From Candidatus Synechococcus calcipolaris G9 (GTDB taxonomy: Bacteria; Cyanobacteriota; Cyanobacteriia; Thermosynechococcales; Thermosynechococcaceae), in the NCBI RefSeq assembly GCF_029582805.1, contig NZ_JAKKUT010000007.1, forward strand, positions 1-64,000: a stretch of DNA of 64,000 nt, given 5' to 3'. The stretch's first letter is position 1; every line of letters begins with the position of its first letter. The notes beneath the pieces were generated by a model. That model ran no database searches and was not told where the DNA came from. It saw nothing but the letters and a program-made list of their open reading frames with translations. Position numbers and translations under genes: made by a program. Positions 25,692 through 35,086 of the stretch are shown here, piece by piece.

Positions 25692-26462
25692 TCAACCTTT
25701 CTTCTTTTTAGAACGCGAGGTTGTAGAGCGAGGCTTTTTCGCTGTCGTGGCCTTCGGTGGAGCCGGATCCGGTTCAGGGGGTGCAGCTTCCACAGGGGGC
25801 GTTGAGGCTGTTTGGGTTTGGGCTGCAACCTCCGCCGCTAGGTTAGACTCCTGCTTTTCAATCCCCTCACCAAGAATAAAGCGATTAAAGCGACGAATGC
25901 GGATATTCTCGCCTAATTCAGCGATGTGCTCTTTTACCAGTTCCTCAACGGTTTTTGCCTGATCCCGAATGAAGGGCTGATTCAGGAGAGACATTTCCTG
26001 CAAGGTTTTCTTCAACTTACCTTCAACAATTTTTTCCTTCACCTCCTGGGGTTTCCCCTGAAGGGCATCGGAGCCGAGGGCAATTTGTCGCTCTTTTTCA
26101 ATCAGATCAGCGGGAATGTCTTCAACGGAAACGTACTCGACATTTTGGCAGGCCGCAATTTGCTTGGCAATATCCTGCACCAAGGCCTTGAACTTTTCAT
26201 TTCGGGCCACAAAGTCAGTTTCGCAGTTGACTTCAACCAGCACGCCAATACGACCACCGGTGTGGATATAACTATCCACCAGTCCTTCGGCGGTTTGGCG
26301 GCCTGCCTTTTTACCTGCGGATGCAAGACCTTTTTGGCGCAACCAACCCACCGCCTGCTCCACATCTCCCTCAGATTCGGTGAGGGCTTTTTTGCAGTCC
26401 ATCATGCCGGCCCCGGTCTTATCGCGCAATTCCTTGACCAACTTGGCGGAAATTTCAGCCAT
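25692..26462 (-). CDS. tsf: Elongation factor Ts
   Basis: Nucleotide exchange factor that reloads EF-Tu with GTP during translation. 256 residues. The N-terminal UBA-like part reads [22 protein letters not shown] and the exchange core includes [15 protein letters not shown], both highly conserved. The short form typical of cyanobacteria is followed by a Pro/Ala-rich tail ending in lysines (KKKKG) from about residue 210. It lies 18 bp after rpsB, the usual rpsB-tsf operon. Confidence 0.97.
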   Translation of the reverse strand: MAEISAKLVKELRDKTGAGMMDCKKALTESEGDVEQAVGWLRQKGLASAGKKAGRQTAEGLVDSYIHTGGRIGVLVEVNCETDFVARNEKFKALVQDIAKQIAACQNVEYVSVEDIPADLIEKERQIALGSDALQGKPQEVKEKIVEGKLKKTLQEMSLLNQPFIRDQAKTVEELVKEHIAELGENIRIRRFNRFILGEGIEKQESNLAAEVAAQTQTASTPPVEAAPPEPDPAPPKATTAKKPRSTTSRSKKKKG

Positions 26463-26480
26463 GGTTATCTTCCCCTTGCT

Positions 26481-27329
26481 TTAGGCATCAGTTTCAGTCT
26501 TTGTGTCTTGAGCATCCGCATCCGGATCATCACTACTGCCCTCTGAAGGCGTAGCATCATCCAAGTCGGGGAAATCATCATTTTCATCTGATTCATCAGA
26601 AAATGCCCCATCCTCATCGGACATCTCGCCCTCTGCGTCATCTACTTGACCATGGCGGCCTTCATAGATGGCATCGGCAAGTTTCCCCACAATCAGCTTA
26701 ATCGAACGGATGGCATCATCGTTAGCAGGAATGGGAATATCCACCTGATTAGGATCGCAGTTGGTATCTAGCAACGCCACAATGGGAATACCTAGCTTTT
26801 GACATTCCTGGACGGCATTGTACTCACGCTTGACATCCACAATTAGGGCAATATCAGGCAACCGCCGCATTTGCTTGATGCCACCTAGGTATTTTTGCAG
26901 ACGGGATAATTCACGGCGGAGTACGGACGCTTCTTGTTTAGGCCGGAGGTGAATCAGGCCATTCTCTTCCATATATTCCAGTTCCTTGAGCCGCTCAACC
27001 CGCATTTTAATCGTATTCCAGTTGGTCAGCATTCCCCCCAACCAGCGTTGGTTGACGAAATAACTGCCACACCGGCTGGCTTCTTGGTGGACAATTCCGG
27101 CGGCTTGACGCTTTGTGCCAATAAATAAAAACCGTTTCCCAGATTCAGAGGATTCGCGCACATAATGATAGGCCTCATCAACCAACTGGGCCGTTTGCAC
27201 CAGATCAATAATGTGAACGCCATTGCGAACGGTGAAAATGTACTGAGACATACGGGGATTCCACCGCCGAGCTTGGTGCCCGAAGTGAACCCCTGCCTCG
27301 AGCATCTGAGCGAGACTGAGTACCGACAT
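26481..27329 (-). CDS. rpsB: 30S ribosomal protein S2
   Basis: Component of the small ribosomal subunit. 282 residues starting [22 protein letters not shown] 27329 is preceded by a strong AGGAG, so the 25-codon upstream extension in the same frame is not used. Conserved [15 protein letters not shown] and [10 protein letters not shown] are present. After residue 230 a highly acidic Asp/Glu/Ser-rich tail of about 50 residues follows, longer than in E. coli S2. First gene of the rpsB-tsf operon. Confidence 0.97.
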   Translation of the reverse strand: MSVLSLAQMLEAGVHFGHQARRWNPRMSQYIFTVRNGVHIIDLVQTAQLVDEAYHYVRESSESGKRFLFIGTKRQAAGIVHQEASRCGSYFVNQRWLGGMLTNWNTIKMRVERLKELEYMEENGLIHLRPKQEASVLRRELSRLQKYLGGIKQMRRLPDIALIVDVKREYNAVQECQKLGIPIVALLDTNCDPNQVDIPIPANDDAIRSIKLIVGKLADAIYEGRHGQVDDAEGEMSDEDGAFSDESDENDDFPDLDDATPSEGSSDDPDADAQDTKTETDA

Positions 27330-27446
27330 TGAGTTTTCTCCTGTGGGTTTAACCTCCATCCAAGTAAGCCTTGATTGAGTGGAAATGTTCTTCCCGCTCA
27401 CCAAGACACCCCAAGACCTTGGATGTGTGATTTTTTGTGCTTTACG

Positions 27447-27455
27447 ATTCTAGCA
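27447..27455 (-). promoter_or_regulatory. Extended -10 promoter for rpsB-tsf
   Basis: On the minus strand TGCTAGAAT is an extended -10 element about 115 bases upstream of the rpsB start codon. A TTGTAG lies upstream but at 21 bp spacing. Inferred from consensus. Confidence 0.4.
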
Positions 27456-27531
27456 AGGTTTGCTATTGCTACGCTACAAACCCAAAAAAATCAGGAGAAA
27501 AATATAGAGGACAATTAAGCGAAATAAAATA

Positions 27532-28059
27532 TTAATCGAAATAAAATAGGGTGACAACTTTGTGCTGTTCTTCAGCCACTTGACAGGTTTGTAAAAGGGT
27601 GTGGCTATCATGGAAGGCAAAGCAAATAAGTTGCTGACAGCGGGAAATAATCTCTTGATTGCAGAGGGTACTGGCTTCGGCGAGGGGTAATTGATCGTTT
27701 TCCGGCTTTTCCACCAGATGCATAACCTTGTCGAGTTGTTGTCGTGATTCGCGGGGTTGCCGCTCCATGCTTTGGGGTAAGACTACGGTCAACAGGTTGG
27801 GGTCGGCTCGCATGGCACCACGAATGGCCGCCGCATTGGTTCCCATGGAGCCGGAGGTCATCAGGCGATTGCCAGCAAGGACGAGGGCGTAGCTCATCAT
27901 CTCAATCAGATGTTGGTGGGTAATAGGCACATGACGAGAGCCTAGTAGAGCAATACGCTTTGGCCCAATATTTTGAATTGTGGCTAGCTCTTGCAGAAAC
28001 TCATCTACCCGAGGGGAATCAATGGCAGAAAGATCAGTCGCCTGACTCAAGGCTGTCAC
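27532..28059 (-). CDS. DprA/SLOG-like Rossmann-fold protein
   Basis: 175 residues. The core IALLGSRHVPITHQHLIEMMSYALVLAGNRLMTSGSMGTNAAAIRGAM matches the nucleotide-binding half of DprA/Smf and the SLOG superfamily: GSR, then a Gly-rich TSGSMGTNAAA loop. The C-terminal winged helix of DprA is absent. Cyanobacterial members are often called DNA recombination-mediator protein A; a role in DNA uptake or in nucleotide sensing is possible but not shown. The GTG start at 28059 is used; it stands alone. Confidence 0.75.
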   Translation of the reverse strand: MTALSQATDLSAIDSPRVDEFLQELATIQNIGPKRIALLGSRHVPITHQHLIEMMSYALVLAGNRLMTSGSMGTNAAAIRGAMRADPNLLTVVLPQSMERQPRESRQQLDKVMHLVEKPENDQLPLAEASTLCNQEIISRCQQLICFAFHDSHTLLQTCQVAEEQHKVVTLFYFD

Positions 28060-28179
28060 TCATTGGCTATAGAACGGAGCTATTGTAACATTTCAGCGGT
28101 TGCAGAATATCATGATCACGGCTAAAGACAGGAAAAGTGCTACACTGGAGTTTAATGAGAATTATTCCTAGCTGCTTCT

Positions 28180-28764
28180 ATGAACGTCTCCTATACGCCT
28201 AGCCTATGTCGGTTTGCCTTGGATGGGATGGTTACGGACATTGATCTTAAACCCGGTGAGCATCCTAGGGCAGTATGCCTTAAGGTGGACGGGGGAGAAA
28301 CCTATTACATCAAGCTACACAAGCGAGTCTGGCGGGAATTAGTTATCTGGCCCAGTGTGGGCGATCGCCTGCGGGTAATGGGAGAGCGGGTCTATAAACC
28401 GAAAAAACAGGACTATCGTTACAAGGCAGACTATGTAGAAATTTTAGCAAAAGCTGCGGAGCAACCTCTGGATCAAAGCCCCTCGGTTACCCAGGACAAG
28501 AAACCTCAGGATAAGGGGTGCAAGGACAAAATACTCGTGTGTCAAAAGTCTTCCTGTTGTCGGCGGGGGGGCAAGGAGCTATGGCAAGCCCTTGAACAGA
28601 ATCTTGTTGCAGCTAATCTCCATGATCAGGTCAGTCTTAAGGCAACGGGATGTATGGGACAGTGCAAGCGTGGCCCAGTGATGGTTGTAGCTAAAAAACG
28701 TTACACCCAGGTCAAGCCCAATCAGGTCAAGCCCTTGCTGGATACCCTAAATAGCAAAAAATAA
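28180..28764 (+). CDS. Thioredoxin-like [2Fe-2S] ferredoxin-domain protein
   Basis: 194 residues. The N-terminal 90 residues look like a small beta-barrel (FALDGMVTDIDLKP ... VGDRLRVMGERVYKP), followed by a Lys/Gln-rich linker. The C-terminal domain has ILVCQKSSCCRRGG and KATGCMGQCKRGPVMVV: the two Cys pairs of thioredoxin-like [2Fe-2S] ferredoxins such as the NuoE/HoxE fold. It may carry electrons or sense redox. Convergent with the pentapeptide gene, 16 bp apart. Confidence 0.85.
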   Translation: MNVSYTPSLCRFALDGMVTDIDLKPGEHPRAVCLKVDGGETYYIKLHKRVWRELVIWPSVGDRLRVMGERVYKPKKQDYRYKADYVEILAKAAEQPLDQSPSVTQDKKPQDKGCKDKILVCQKSSCCRRGGKELWQALEQNLVAANLHDQVSLKATGCMGQCKRGPVMVVAKKRYTQVKPNQVKPLLDTLNSKK

Positions 28765-28780
28765 TAAGTTAGTTAGTAGG

Positions 28781-30160
28781 CTAATCGAGTTCATTAATTT
28801 CGCCGAGTTCCTCTAGGGGAATGGGTTGCCCTTGGTAGAGGCAGCGAATATTTTCGCCTTCAATGCAGAGTTCTCCCACGGTGGTTTGGATCCGCAGGAC
28901 TCCAGTTTTGTAGGTAATGACCTCCCCTAGGAGCAGCCAATCCGGTTCTACTTGAGTAGGCTCAACTTCTGACTCGTCATTTTCGGTATCAGTGGCAAGG
29001 AAGGCAGAGGGTAGCTCGTCAATTTTTTGAATCCAGACAATGTTGACATCGGTGGGGAGAATGACATCGGCTTCAGGCGATCGCTTGATGAGAATATCGC
29101 CCTGGGGTTGGGCCACAAAACTAATCTCTTGGACGGGGTACCATTGATTATTCTCTAAAATTTGTAGATCGGGAATGATGTCATCGGGTTGATCCTTGAG
29201 GGTCATCCACCAGGTTTTCCAGAGTTGGCGACTGGTTCCGTAGGTGGCCTGATAGTTGGGGTCAACGGCTACATAATGATAGACATCATCGGCTTGGGAG
29301 CTATGGGGCTGGGTGGGGTGGGGATAGAAGTGATGCTGGATCAGGGCTTCGGCAACGGCATCCCTAAAGGGGGTATCAGCATATAATCTGACACGCTGGG
29401 CATCTCCATCTTTTTCAAGGAGAGCAATGACTTGGCCAGAAATGGTACTGAGTTGCCAGCGATCGCCCCCCAGGGTTTGTAATTGCAGATCGCCATTATG
29501 AAAGGCGGCAGAGGGAAATTCCTTTGGGTCTAAGAAAGCATCAATCAGTGACTCGTTGTCCCAATCGGGTTGGGTGATGGAGGTGGGATGACCCTCAGCA
29601 TCCAAGTCTAAGACATGATTCTCAGAAAATTCCGTTTCAATGGTATAGGCAGGATCAAGTACCTCCTGGCCATTGGGCAAAATCGCCCCAATGAGTTGGG
29701 CTTCCTCTAAATCCGTTTGGCGGGCATCGGCACCATACAAATCCGTGGAGGATAGATCCGCCCCCACCAAATTAATACCCTGTAATTTACTATCCCGGAG
29801 TACGGCTCCAGTGAGAATGGCACCGCTGAGGACGGCTTTTTGGAGATTGGCCCGGGAAAGATAGGCACCGACGAGAATAGCTCCACTGAGGATAGCTTCT
29901 TCCAGGTTGGCATCCACGAGATTGGCACCACTGAGATCCGCGCCAATGAGCTTTGCACCCCGCAGATTTGCCCGACTGAGATTGGCTTTAATTAAGTCTG
30001 CACCACTCCAATTGATATTCTCGAGGTTGGCTCCGACCAGGTCGATATGGCTAAACTGCACGAGGGGAAACTGACTACCTTTCAGATCAACGCCACGAAA
30101 ACTACGGATACCACGGGCAAACTGAGCAACAACCTGATCTAGGGTTAGGGGTTTACTCAT
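28781..30160 (-). CDS. Pentapeptide-repeat protein
   Basis: 459 residues. Residues 30-165 contain about two dozen A(D/N)LxX repeats (ANLRGAKLIGADLSGANL and so on), which form a right-handed quadrilateral beta-helix. The remaining 290 residues are non-repetitive and acidic, beta-rich, without a known domain (for example QLSTISGQVIALLEKDGD). Pentapeptide proteins are abundant in cyanobacteria; most have no known role. No signal peptide, so probably cytosolic. Confidence 0.9.
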   Translation of the reverse strand: MSKPLTLDQVVAQFARGIRSFRGVDLKGSQFPLVQFSHIDLVGANLENINWSGADLIKANLSRANLRGAKLIGADLSGANLVDANLEEAILSGAILVGAYLSRANLQKAVLSGAILTGAVLRDSKLQGINLVGADLSSTDLYGADARQTDLEEAQLIGAILPNGQEVLDPAYTIETEFSENHVLDLDAEGHPTSITQPDWDNESLIDAFLDPKEFPSAAFHNGDLQLQTLGGDRWQLSTISGQVIALLEKDGDAQRVRLYADTPFRDAVAEALIQHHFYPHPTQPHSSQADDVYHYVAVDPNYQATYGTSRQLWKTWWMTLKDQPDDIIPDLQILENNQWYPVQEISFVAQPQGDILIKRSPEADVILPTDVNIVWIQKIDELPSAFLATDTENDESEVEPTQVEPDWLLLGEVITYKTGVLRIQTTVGELCIEGENIRCLYQGQPIPLEELGEINELD

Positions 30161-30296
30161 GACACGGATTCTCCAAAGTGGAACAGTGGGCTGTCAACGG
30201 GACGATGCTTTGTGATTCTAGCGTTTTGCTAGTTTCGGATTTTATGATTACCTTTATTCTCTCGCGTTTATCAGAGAACTTCTAGGGGGGCGATCG

Positions 30297-30923
30297 ATGT
30301 TGACGGGATTTGTGGCGGGACTGACCTTGATTTCGATTTCCGAATTGGGGGATAAGTCTTTTTTTATTGCCATGATTCTGGCGAGTCGCCATGGTAAACG
30401 CTGGGTGTTTTTGGGGGCCTTGCTTGCCCTGACATTCATGACTGTTTTGGCAGTGTTAGCGGGCCAAGTTTTTGGCCTTTTGCCGCCACTGTATACCCAC
30501 TATGGGGCGATCGCCCTGTTTACCTTTTTTGGTCTCCGGCTGCTATACCGAGGTTGGATGATGAAGAACACCCTTCTTAGTGACGATTCTGAGGAAATTG
30601 TGGAAGCGGAAGCAGCGGTGGAAAAAGCAGAAGTACAGGGACAGCAGTGGCGAGATCACCCTATTTTCGGAATTATTTTCGAGGCCTTTGGTTTAACCTT
30701 TGTCGCAGAATGGGGCGATCGCACCCAATTTGCCACAATTACTATGGCCGCCACCTACAATCCCTGGGGCGTTGCCGCTGGCGCGATTCTAGGCCATGCT
30801 TTATGTCTATTGATTGCGGTTTGGGGTGGTCATCTCATGGCCAGACAACTGTCTGAGCGCACATTGACCCTTTTAGGGGGAGGATTATTCCTATTCTTTG
30901 GTGTGTTGACGGCGGGGATATAA
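30297..30923 (+). CDS. mnx: GDT1/TMEM165-family manganese exporter
   Basis: 208 residues with six or more transmembrane helices and the two family motifs: ELGDKSF near residue 16 and EWGDRTQ near residue 140, both with the Glu and Asp that bind the cation. The cyanobacterial family member Mnx moves manganese from the cytosol into the thylakoid lumen or periplasm and protects from Mn excess. A hydrophilic Glu-rich loop separates the halves. The ATG at 30297 has GGGGGG-type SD and follows a 5-bp hairpin at 30218-30232. Confidence 0.88.
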   Translation: MLTGFVAGLTLISISELGDKSFFIAMILASRHGKRWVFLGALLALTFMTVLAVLAGQVFGLLPPLYTHYGAIALFTFFGLRLLYRGWMMKNTLLSDDSEEIVEAEAAVEKAEVQGQQWRDHPIFGIIFEAFGLTFVAEWGDRTQFATITMAATYNPWGVAAGAILGHALCLLIAVWGGHLMARQLSERTLTLLGGGLFLFFGVLTAGI

Positions 30924-30959
30924 TAAAAAATATATCGCCAACTAAATAATTTCCCTTGA

Positions 30960-32138
30960 ATGTCCATGTTCCCCCTTGCCGATCGCCTCGCTAACTTAGA
31001 AGGAAATGTCTTTGCGGGGATGGATCGGGTCAAGGCCGTGGCCCGTCAGTCTGGACAGGACATTATTGATCTATCCTTGGGGTCGGCGGATATAGCCGTT
31101 GCCGATGAGATTTTGGCAGAGATCCAGTTGGCCCTATGGGATCCCCAAAGCCATGGCTACCAACTCTTTCAGAGTACCCGTCCCTTTCGGGAGGCGGCGG
31201 CCCAGTGGTATCAGCGGCGATTTGGCCTAGAAATGGATCCGGAAACCGAAGTGCTGGCCTTGATTGGTTCCCAGGAAGGAACGGCCCATTTTCCCCTAGC
31301 CCTTTTGAATCCGGGGGATTATGCCCTAGTCCTGGATCCGGGATACCCATCCCATGCCGGCGGGGTGCATTTAGCCGGGGGCCGCATCTATCCGATGCCC
31401 TTGCGGCCAGAAAATGACTTTTTACCCATGTTGAGCGATGTTCCCGCAACCATCCTTGCCCAGGCAAAACTCCTCATCCTCAGCTATCCCCATAATCCCA
31501 CCACAGCGATCGCCCCCCTCAGTTTTTTCCAAGAGGCGGTTCAATTTTGCCAGCGTCATGGTCTTGTCCTCGTCCATGATTTTCCCTACGTGGATTTGGT
31601 CTTTGACGCGCCCCCTGCACCTTCTATTTTTCAAGCCGATCGCGATCGCTCCTGTAGTATTGAATTTTTTAGCCTATCCAAGTCCTACAACATGGGGGGA
31701 TTTCGGCTGGGGTTTGCCATCGGCCGGGCCCAGTTGATCCAAGCCTTAGCTCAGATTAAGTCCGTCATTGATTTTAATCAGTACGCTGGCATTTTACGGG
31801 GGGGCATTATCGCCCTCAACAGCCCTCATCATCAAATTCAAGCTACCATAGACACCTTTCGCGATCGCCGCGATCGCTTTATTGAAGTTCTTCAGGATCA
31901 GGGCTGGCCCGTGACAACGCCGCCAGCAACCATGTATATTTGGGCCCCCTTGCCTGACCCCTGGCACCATAATTCCCTGGGCTTTTGCCAAGAATTACTC
32001 CTCCATACGGGGGTGGCCGCCTCCCCCGGTTCTGGCTTTGGCCCCACTGGGGAGGGATTTGTCCGCTTTGCCCTTGTGCGCGATCGCCAGACCCTAACTC
32101 TGGCCGCAGAGCGTATCATGGATTTTCTTAAGAATTAA
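30960..32138 (+). CDS. Class I/II aminotransferase (LL-diaminopimelate aminotransferase-like)
   Basis: 392 residues of the PLP-dependent fold-type I family. Visible: IDLSLGSADIAVAD, HGYQLFQSTRPFREAAAQWY, YPHNPTTAIAP (contains the usual Asn), the Asp in VHDFPYVDLVFD and the PLP-Lys in FSLSKSYNMGGFRLGFAIG. This branch is commonly annotated as LL-diaminopimelate or aspartate aminotransferase in cyanobacteria, but the substrate cannot be decided from sequence alone. Start ATG 30960; a second Met two codons later is possible. Confidence 0.82.
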   Translation: MSMFPLADRLANLEGNVFAGMDRVKAVARQSGQDIIDLSLGSADIAVADEILAEIQLALWDPQSHGYQLFQSTRPFREAAAQWYQRRFGLEMDPETEVLALIGSQEGTAHFPLALLNPGDYALVLDPGYPSHAGGVHLAGGRIYPMPLRPENDFLPMLSDVPATILAQAKLLILSYPHNPTTAIAPLSFFQEAVQFCQRHGLVLVHDFPYVDLVFDAPPAPSIFQADRDRSCSIEFFSLSKSYNMGGFRLGFAIGRAQLIQALAQIKSVIDFNQYAGILRGGIIALNSPHHQIQATIDTFRDRRDRFIEVLQDQGWPVTTPPATMYIWAPLPDPWHHNSLGFCQELLLHTGVAASPGSGFGPTGEGFVRFALVRDRQTLTLAAERIMDFLKN

Positions 32139-32182
32139 GAGTCTGAAGAATTAAAAGTCTTAAAAATTAAAGGTTCAGACTC
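32139..32182. terminator. Inverted repeat after the aminotransferase gene
   Basis: GAGTCTGAA (32139-32147) starts directly after the stop codon and pairs exactly with TTCAGACTC (32174-32182) around an AT-rich 26-nt loop. No T-run follows; it may protect the mRNA 3' end. Confidence 0.45.
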
Positions 32183-32330
32183 GAGTATGAAGAGTTGGGA
32201 ATAAAGTAACGGAAAAATATTCGGAATATCCGTATTTATACGCTAGTTTTCCGCCTATACCCTCTGCCAAGATTAAAGTATTAAGAAAAATTTCTTGATC
32301 GGTGCTTTGTGCTTTCTTGATTGGTGCTTT

Positions 32331-32555
32331 ATGATGCCGTCCGGTTCCCTTTTATTTTCCCCTGGGCAAACAAATCCTTCCACCTTAGAGAAGGCTTTCT
32401 CCCACCTGTCACCCACAGAACAAATTCGTTTACTGGTATCCCATCCCTACTTTACGGGCCGCTGTCCCCATTGCCGTCGTCCCATCCCCCTCTCCCAGGC
32501 CCAGATGGGTCAATGCACCTGTTCCCACTGTGGTTGGCAGGATCGGCAGATTTAA
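32331..32555 (+). CDS. Small zinc-ribbon-like protein
   Basis: 74 residues starting at the ATGATG pair at 32331; an in-frame TTG 12 codons earlier is not supported by an SD. The C-terminal half contains CPHCRRPIPL and CTCSHCGW, giving CxxC pairs that would bind one zinc ion. Similar small zinc-ribbon proteins exist in cyanobacteria, without known function. It lies 57 bp before leuB and could be cotranscribed with it. Confidence 0.6.
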   Translation: MMPSGSLLFSPGQTNPSTLEKAFSHLSPTEQIRLLVSHPYFTGRCPHCRRPIPLSQAQMGQCTCSHCGWQDRQI

Positions 32556-32612
32556 CGCCGAAAAATTGCGGTAAAATGTCACTTTGGTTTCACTACATTT
32601 ACCGACGTTTTT

Positions 32613-33698
32613 ATGGCATACACCTATCGCATTACGGTTTTAGCTGGAGATGGTATCGGCCCGGAAATTATGGCCGTGGCCGTGGATGTACTCCAAGCGA
32701 TCGCCCCCCGCTTTAACTTAACCTTTGAGTTTACGCCGGCCCTGATGGGAGGCTGTGCCATTGATGCCGTTGGGGTTCCCCTGCCGGAAGAAACCCTAGA
32801 GACCTGCAAAAATAGTGATGCCGTCCTCCTTGCGGCCATTGGCGGCACAAAATGGGATACCTTGCCCCGCCACCTGCGGCCGGAAACGGGATTATTGGCC
32901 CTGCGATCGGGCTTGGGTCTCTTTGCAAACTTGCGTCCGGCGCGGATCCTACCCCAGTTAATTGGGGCCTCTTCCTTAAAGCCGGAGGTGATTGACGGGG
33001 TAGATTTGATGGTGGTACGGGAACTCACCGGCGGTATCTATTTTGGCCAGCCCAAGGGAGTATTTGCCTCGGAAACGGGGGAGAAGCGGGGGGTGAATAC
33101 TATGGCCTATAGCGAATCGGAAATCGATCGCATTGGTCGGGTCGCCTTTGAAACTGCCCGTAAGCGCAATAAAAAACTATGCTCCGTCGATAAGGCCAAT
33201 GTTCTCGAAGTCTCCCAACTCTGGCGCGATCGCCTCACGGCCCTGAGTGCGGACTACCCGGACGTGGAACTGAGCCATCTATACGTGGATAATGCCGCCA
33301 TGCAATTGGTACGTTGGCCCAAGCAGTTTGACACCATTGTGACGGGGAACCTATTTGGGGATATTTTGTCCGATGCGGCCGCCATGCTCACCGGCAGTAT
33401 TGGTATGTTACCTTCCGCCAGTTTGGGGGCTACGGGGCCCGGGGTCTTTGAACCCGTCCATGGTTCCGCCCCGGACATTGCTGGGCAAAATAAGGCCAAT
33501 CCCTTGGCGATGGTTTTAAGTGGGGCGATGATGTTGCGCTATGGCTTAAATCAACCAGCGGCGGCAGATGCCATTGAAACAGCGGTGCTGAGTATTTTAG
33601 ATCAGGGGTATCGCACGGCGGATTTGGCTGCTCCAGACACGACCATCCTGGGGTGCCAAGAAATGGGAGAAGCGTTACTTAAATTACTTTGCCAATGA
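32613..33698 (+). CDS. leuB: 3-isopropylmalate dehydrogenase
   Basis: Third step of leucine synthesis, oxidative decarboxylation of 3-isopropylmalate with NAD+. 361 residues, normal. It has [13 protein letters not shown] at the N-terminus, the substrate arginines in [11 protein letters not shown] and [12 protein letters not shown], the Lys in SVDKANVLE, the metal Asp in [12 protein letters not shown] and the NAD-binding [17 protein letters not shown]. The MEKHLA gene starts inside its stop codon (ATGA). Confidence 0.97.
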   Translation: MAYTYRITVLAGDGIGPEIMAVAVDVLQAIAPRFNLTFEFTPALMGGCAIDAVGVPLPEETLETCKNSDAVLLAAIGGTKWDTLPRHLRPETGLLALRSGLGLFANLRPARILPQLIGASSLKPEVIDGVDLMVVRELTGGIYFGQPKGVFASETGEKRGVNTMAYSESEIDRIGRVAFETARKRNKKLCSVDKANVLEVSQLWRDRLTALSADYPDVELSHLYVDNAAMQLVRWPKQFDTIVTGNLFGDILSDAAAMLTGSIGMLPSASLGATGPGVFEPVHGSAPDIAGQNKANPLAMVLSGAMMLRYGLNQPAAADAIETAVLSILDQGYRTADLAAPDTTILGCQEMGEALLKLLCQ

Positions 33699-34171
33699 AA
33701 TTGATTCCTCCCTGGCAAGACAAGTGGGTGATTCACCATAGTTTGCGGCTTTGCCAGAGTTTTTATCACTGGACGGGGCGATCGCTGCTGCCGGATCATT
33801 ACCCCACGGATCAAGCCCTAGGGGAGGCTCTTTTTACCTTGCCCCAACCGGTGTTATCCCACGGCATAGAGCCAGATCCTATTCTCAACTACGGCAATCA
33901 GGCGGCCCTAAACCTGTGGCAACTGGATTGGCCAACCCTGCGGCAGATGCCCTCCCGTTTGACGGCGGAACCCCTATTGCAGGCCGAACGTCAGCAACGT
34001 TTAGCCGCAGCGGCCGCCCAAGGCTACACCGAGAATTATTCGGGAGTACGCATCTCCACCACGGGGCAACGCTTTCAAATTGAGAATGCTTGTATTTGGG
34101 TGGTATTGGATGAACAGGGGCAACGAATTGGCCAGGCAGCCACGTTTAAGGACTGGAGATTTTTGTCATAA
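33695..34171 (+). CDS. MEKHLA-domain (PAS-like) protein
   Basis: 158 residues covering one MEKHLA domain, a PAS-related module first named in plant HD-ZIP III proteins and also found alone in cyanobacteria. Typical parts: [19 protein letters not shown], the central [18 protein letters not shown], and [26 protein letters not shown] at the end. It may sense redox or a small ligand; no output domain is attached. ATG at 33695 overlaps the leuB stop (ATGA), so translational coupling is likely. Confidence 0.9.
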   Translation: MKLIPPWQDKWVIHHSLRLCQSFYHWTGRSLLPDHYPTDQALGEALFTLPQPVLSHGIEPDPILNYGNQAALNLWQLDWPTLRQMPSRLTAEPLLQAERQQRLAAAAAQGYTENYSGVRISTTGQRFQIENACIWVVLDEQGQRIGQAATFKDWRFLS

Positions 34172-34230
34172 TTGTCATAGTCACATTGTCATAGCTATAT
34201 CGCCATAGTCAAACTGTCAAAATTGCCATA
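34163..34230 (+). promoter_or_regulatory. Tandem TTGTCATA-type repeats upstream of pstB
   Basis: Six related octamers start at 34163, 34172, 34186, 34200, 34214 and 34223: TTGTCATA three times, then TCGCCATA, CTGTCAAA and TTGCCATA. Spacings are 9, 14, 14, 14 and 9. They begin inside the MEKHLA stop codon and end 35 bp before pstB. The unit resembles the CTGTCATA half site of the enteric Pho box, which would fit phosphate control of pstB, but the 14-bp period is unlike the 11-bp period of known sites. Confidence 0.5.
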
Positions 34231-34264
34231 ATGCCGATCACTCCCCTCCTCTCGTTCTGATGCC

Positions 34265-35080
34265 ATGATCTTTGCTCCTGTACAGCCCGGTTCGGAAACC
34301 TGCTCTGAAATTGTTTTGCGGGCCGAGAACTTGAGGGTTTACTACGGCGATCGCCTAGTGGTACGGGATGTAACGATTGGGATTCCTAAAAACGATATTG
34401 TTGCCTTCATTGGCCCCTCCGGGTGTGGTAAAACCAGTATTTTACGCAGCTTTAACCGCCTGAATGAACTGATTCCGGGAGCCAGGGTCGGGGGCAATCT
34501 CAGCTATCGGGGTCAGGATCTCAATGATCCCCATTGGGATGTGATAGATATTCGCTGTCGCATTGGCATGGTCTTTCAAAAACCCAATCCTTTTCCAATG
34601 TCGGTCTACGAGAATGTTGCCTTTGGTGCGCGAATCAATGGCTATGCTGGGGATATGGATGAGTTGGTGGAACATTCACTCCAGCAGGTTGTTCTTTGGG
34701 ATGAGGTGAAGGATAAACTCAATGAAAATGGCCTCAATCTCTCCGGTGGCCAACAACAACGGCTCTGTATTGCCCGGGCGATCGCCATTCAGCCCGATGT
34801 GATTTTAATGGATGAACCCTGTTCCTTTTTAGACCCCATTGCCACCCTGAAGGTAGAAGAACTCTTCCATCGCCTCAAACAAACCTATACCCTAGTCATT
34901 GCCACCCATAACATGCAGCAGGCGGCCCGGGTATCAAATTTGACGGCTTTTTTCAATGTGGAACTAACCCCTGAAGGGCAGAAAGTGGGCTATTTAGTGG
35001 AATACGATCGCACCTCAAAGATTTTCCAGGCCCCGACCCACCCCATCACCCATGATTATGTCAGCGGCCGCTTTGGTTGA
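34265..35080 (+). CDS. pstB: Phosphate ABC transporter ATP-binding protein
   Basis: ATPase of the high-affinity phosphate importer PstSCAB. 271 residues. Walker [18 protein letters not shown]-loop [18 protein letters not shown] (the PNPFP signature of PstB), signature [14 protein letters not shown], Walker [14 protein letters not shown] and the switch His in IATHNMQQA are all present. The usual EPCSALDP has Phe for Ala. The permease and binding-protein genes pstSCA are not next to it, so it is a solitary or second copy. Repeats that look like Pho half sites precede it. Confidence 0.95.
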   Translation: MIFAPVQPGSETCSEIVLRAENLRVYYGDRLVVRDVTIGIPKNDIVAFIGPSGCGKTSILRSFNRLNELIPGARVGGNLSYRGQDLNDPHWDVIDIRCRIGMVFQKPNPFPMSVYENVAFGARINGYAGDMDELVEHSLQQVVLWDEVKDKLNENGLNLSGGQQQRLCIARAIAIQPDVILMDEPCSFLDPIATLKVEELFHRLKQTYTLVIATHNMQQAARVSNLTAFFNVELTPEGQKVGYLVEYDRTSKIFQAPTHPITHDYVSGRFG

Positions 35081-35086
35081 GTTTGG

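Noticed and set aside
30200-30296. Manganese (yybP-ykoY) riboswitch before mnx
   Set aside because: Only a 5-bp hairpin is visible; the conserved riboswitch core was not recognisable.
34163-34230. CRISPR-like or simple microsatellite reading of the repeats before pstB
   Set aside because: Units are too short and too divergent for CRISPR, and the 9-14-14-14-9 spacing argues against plain slippage.
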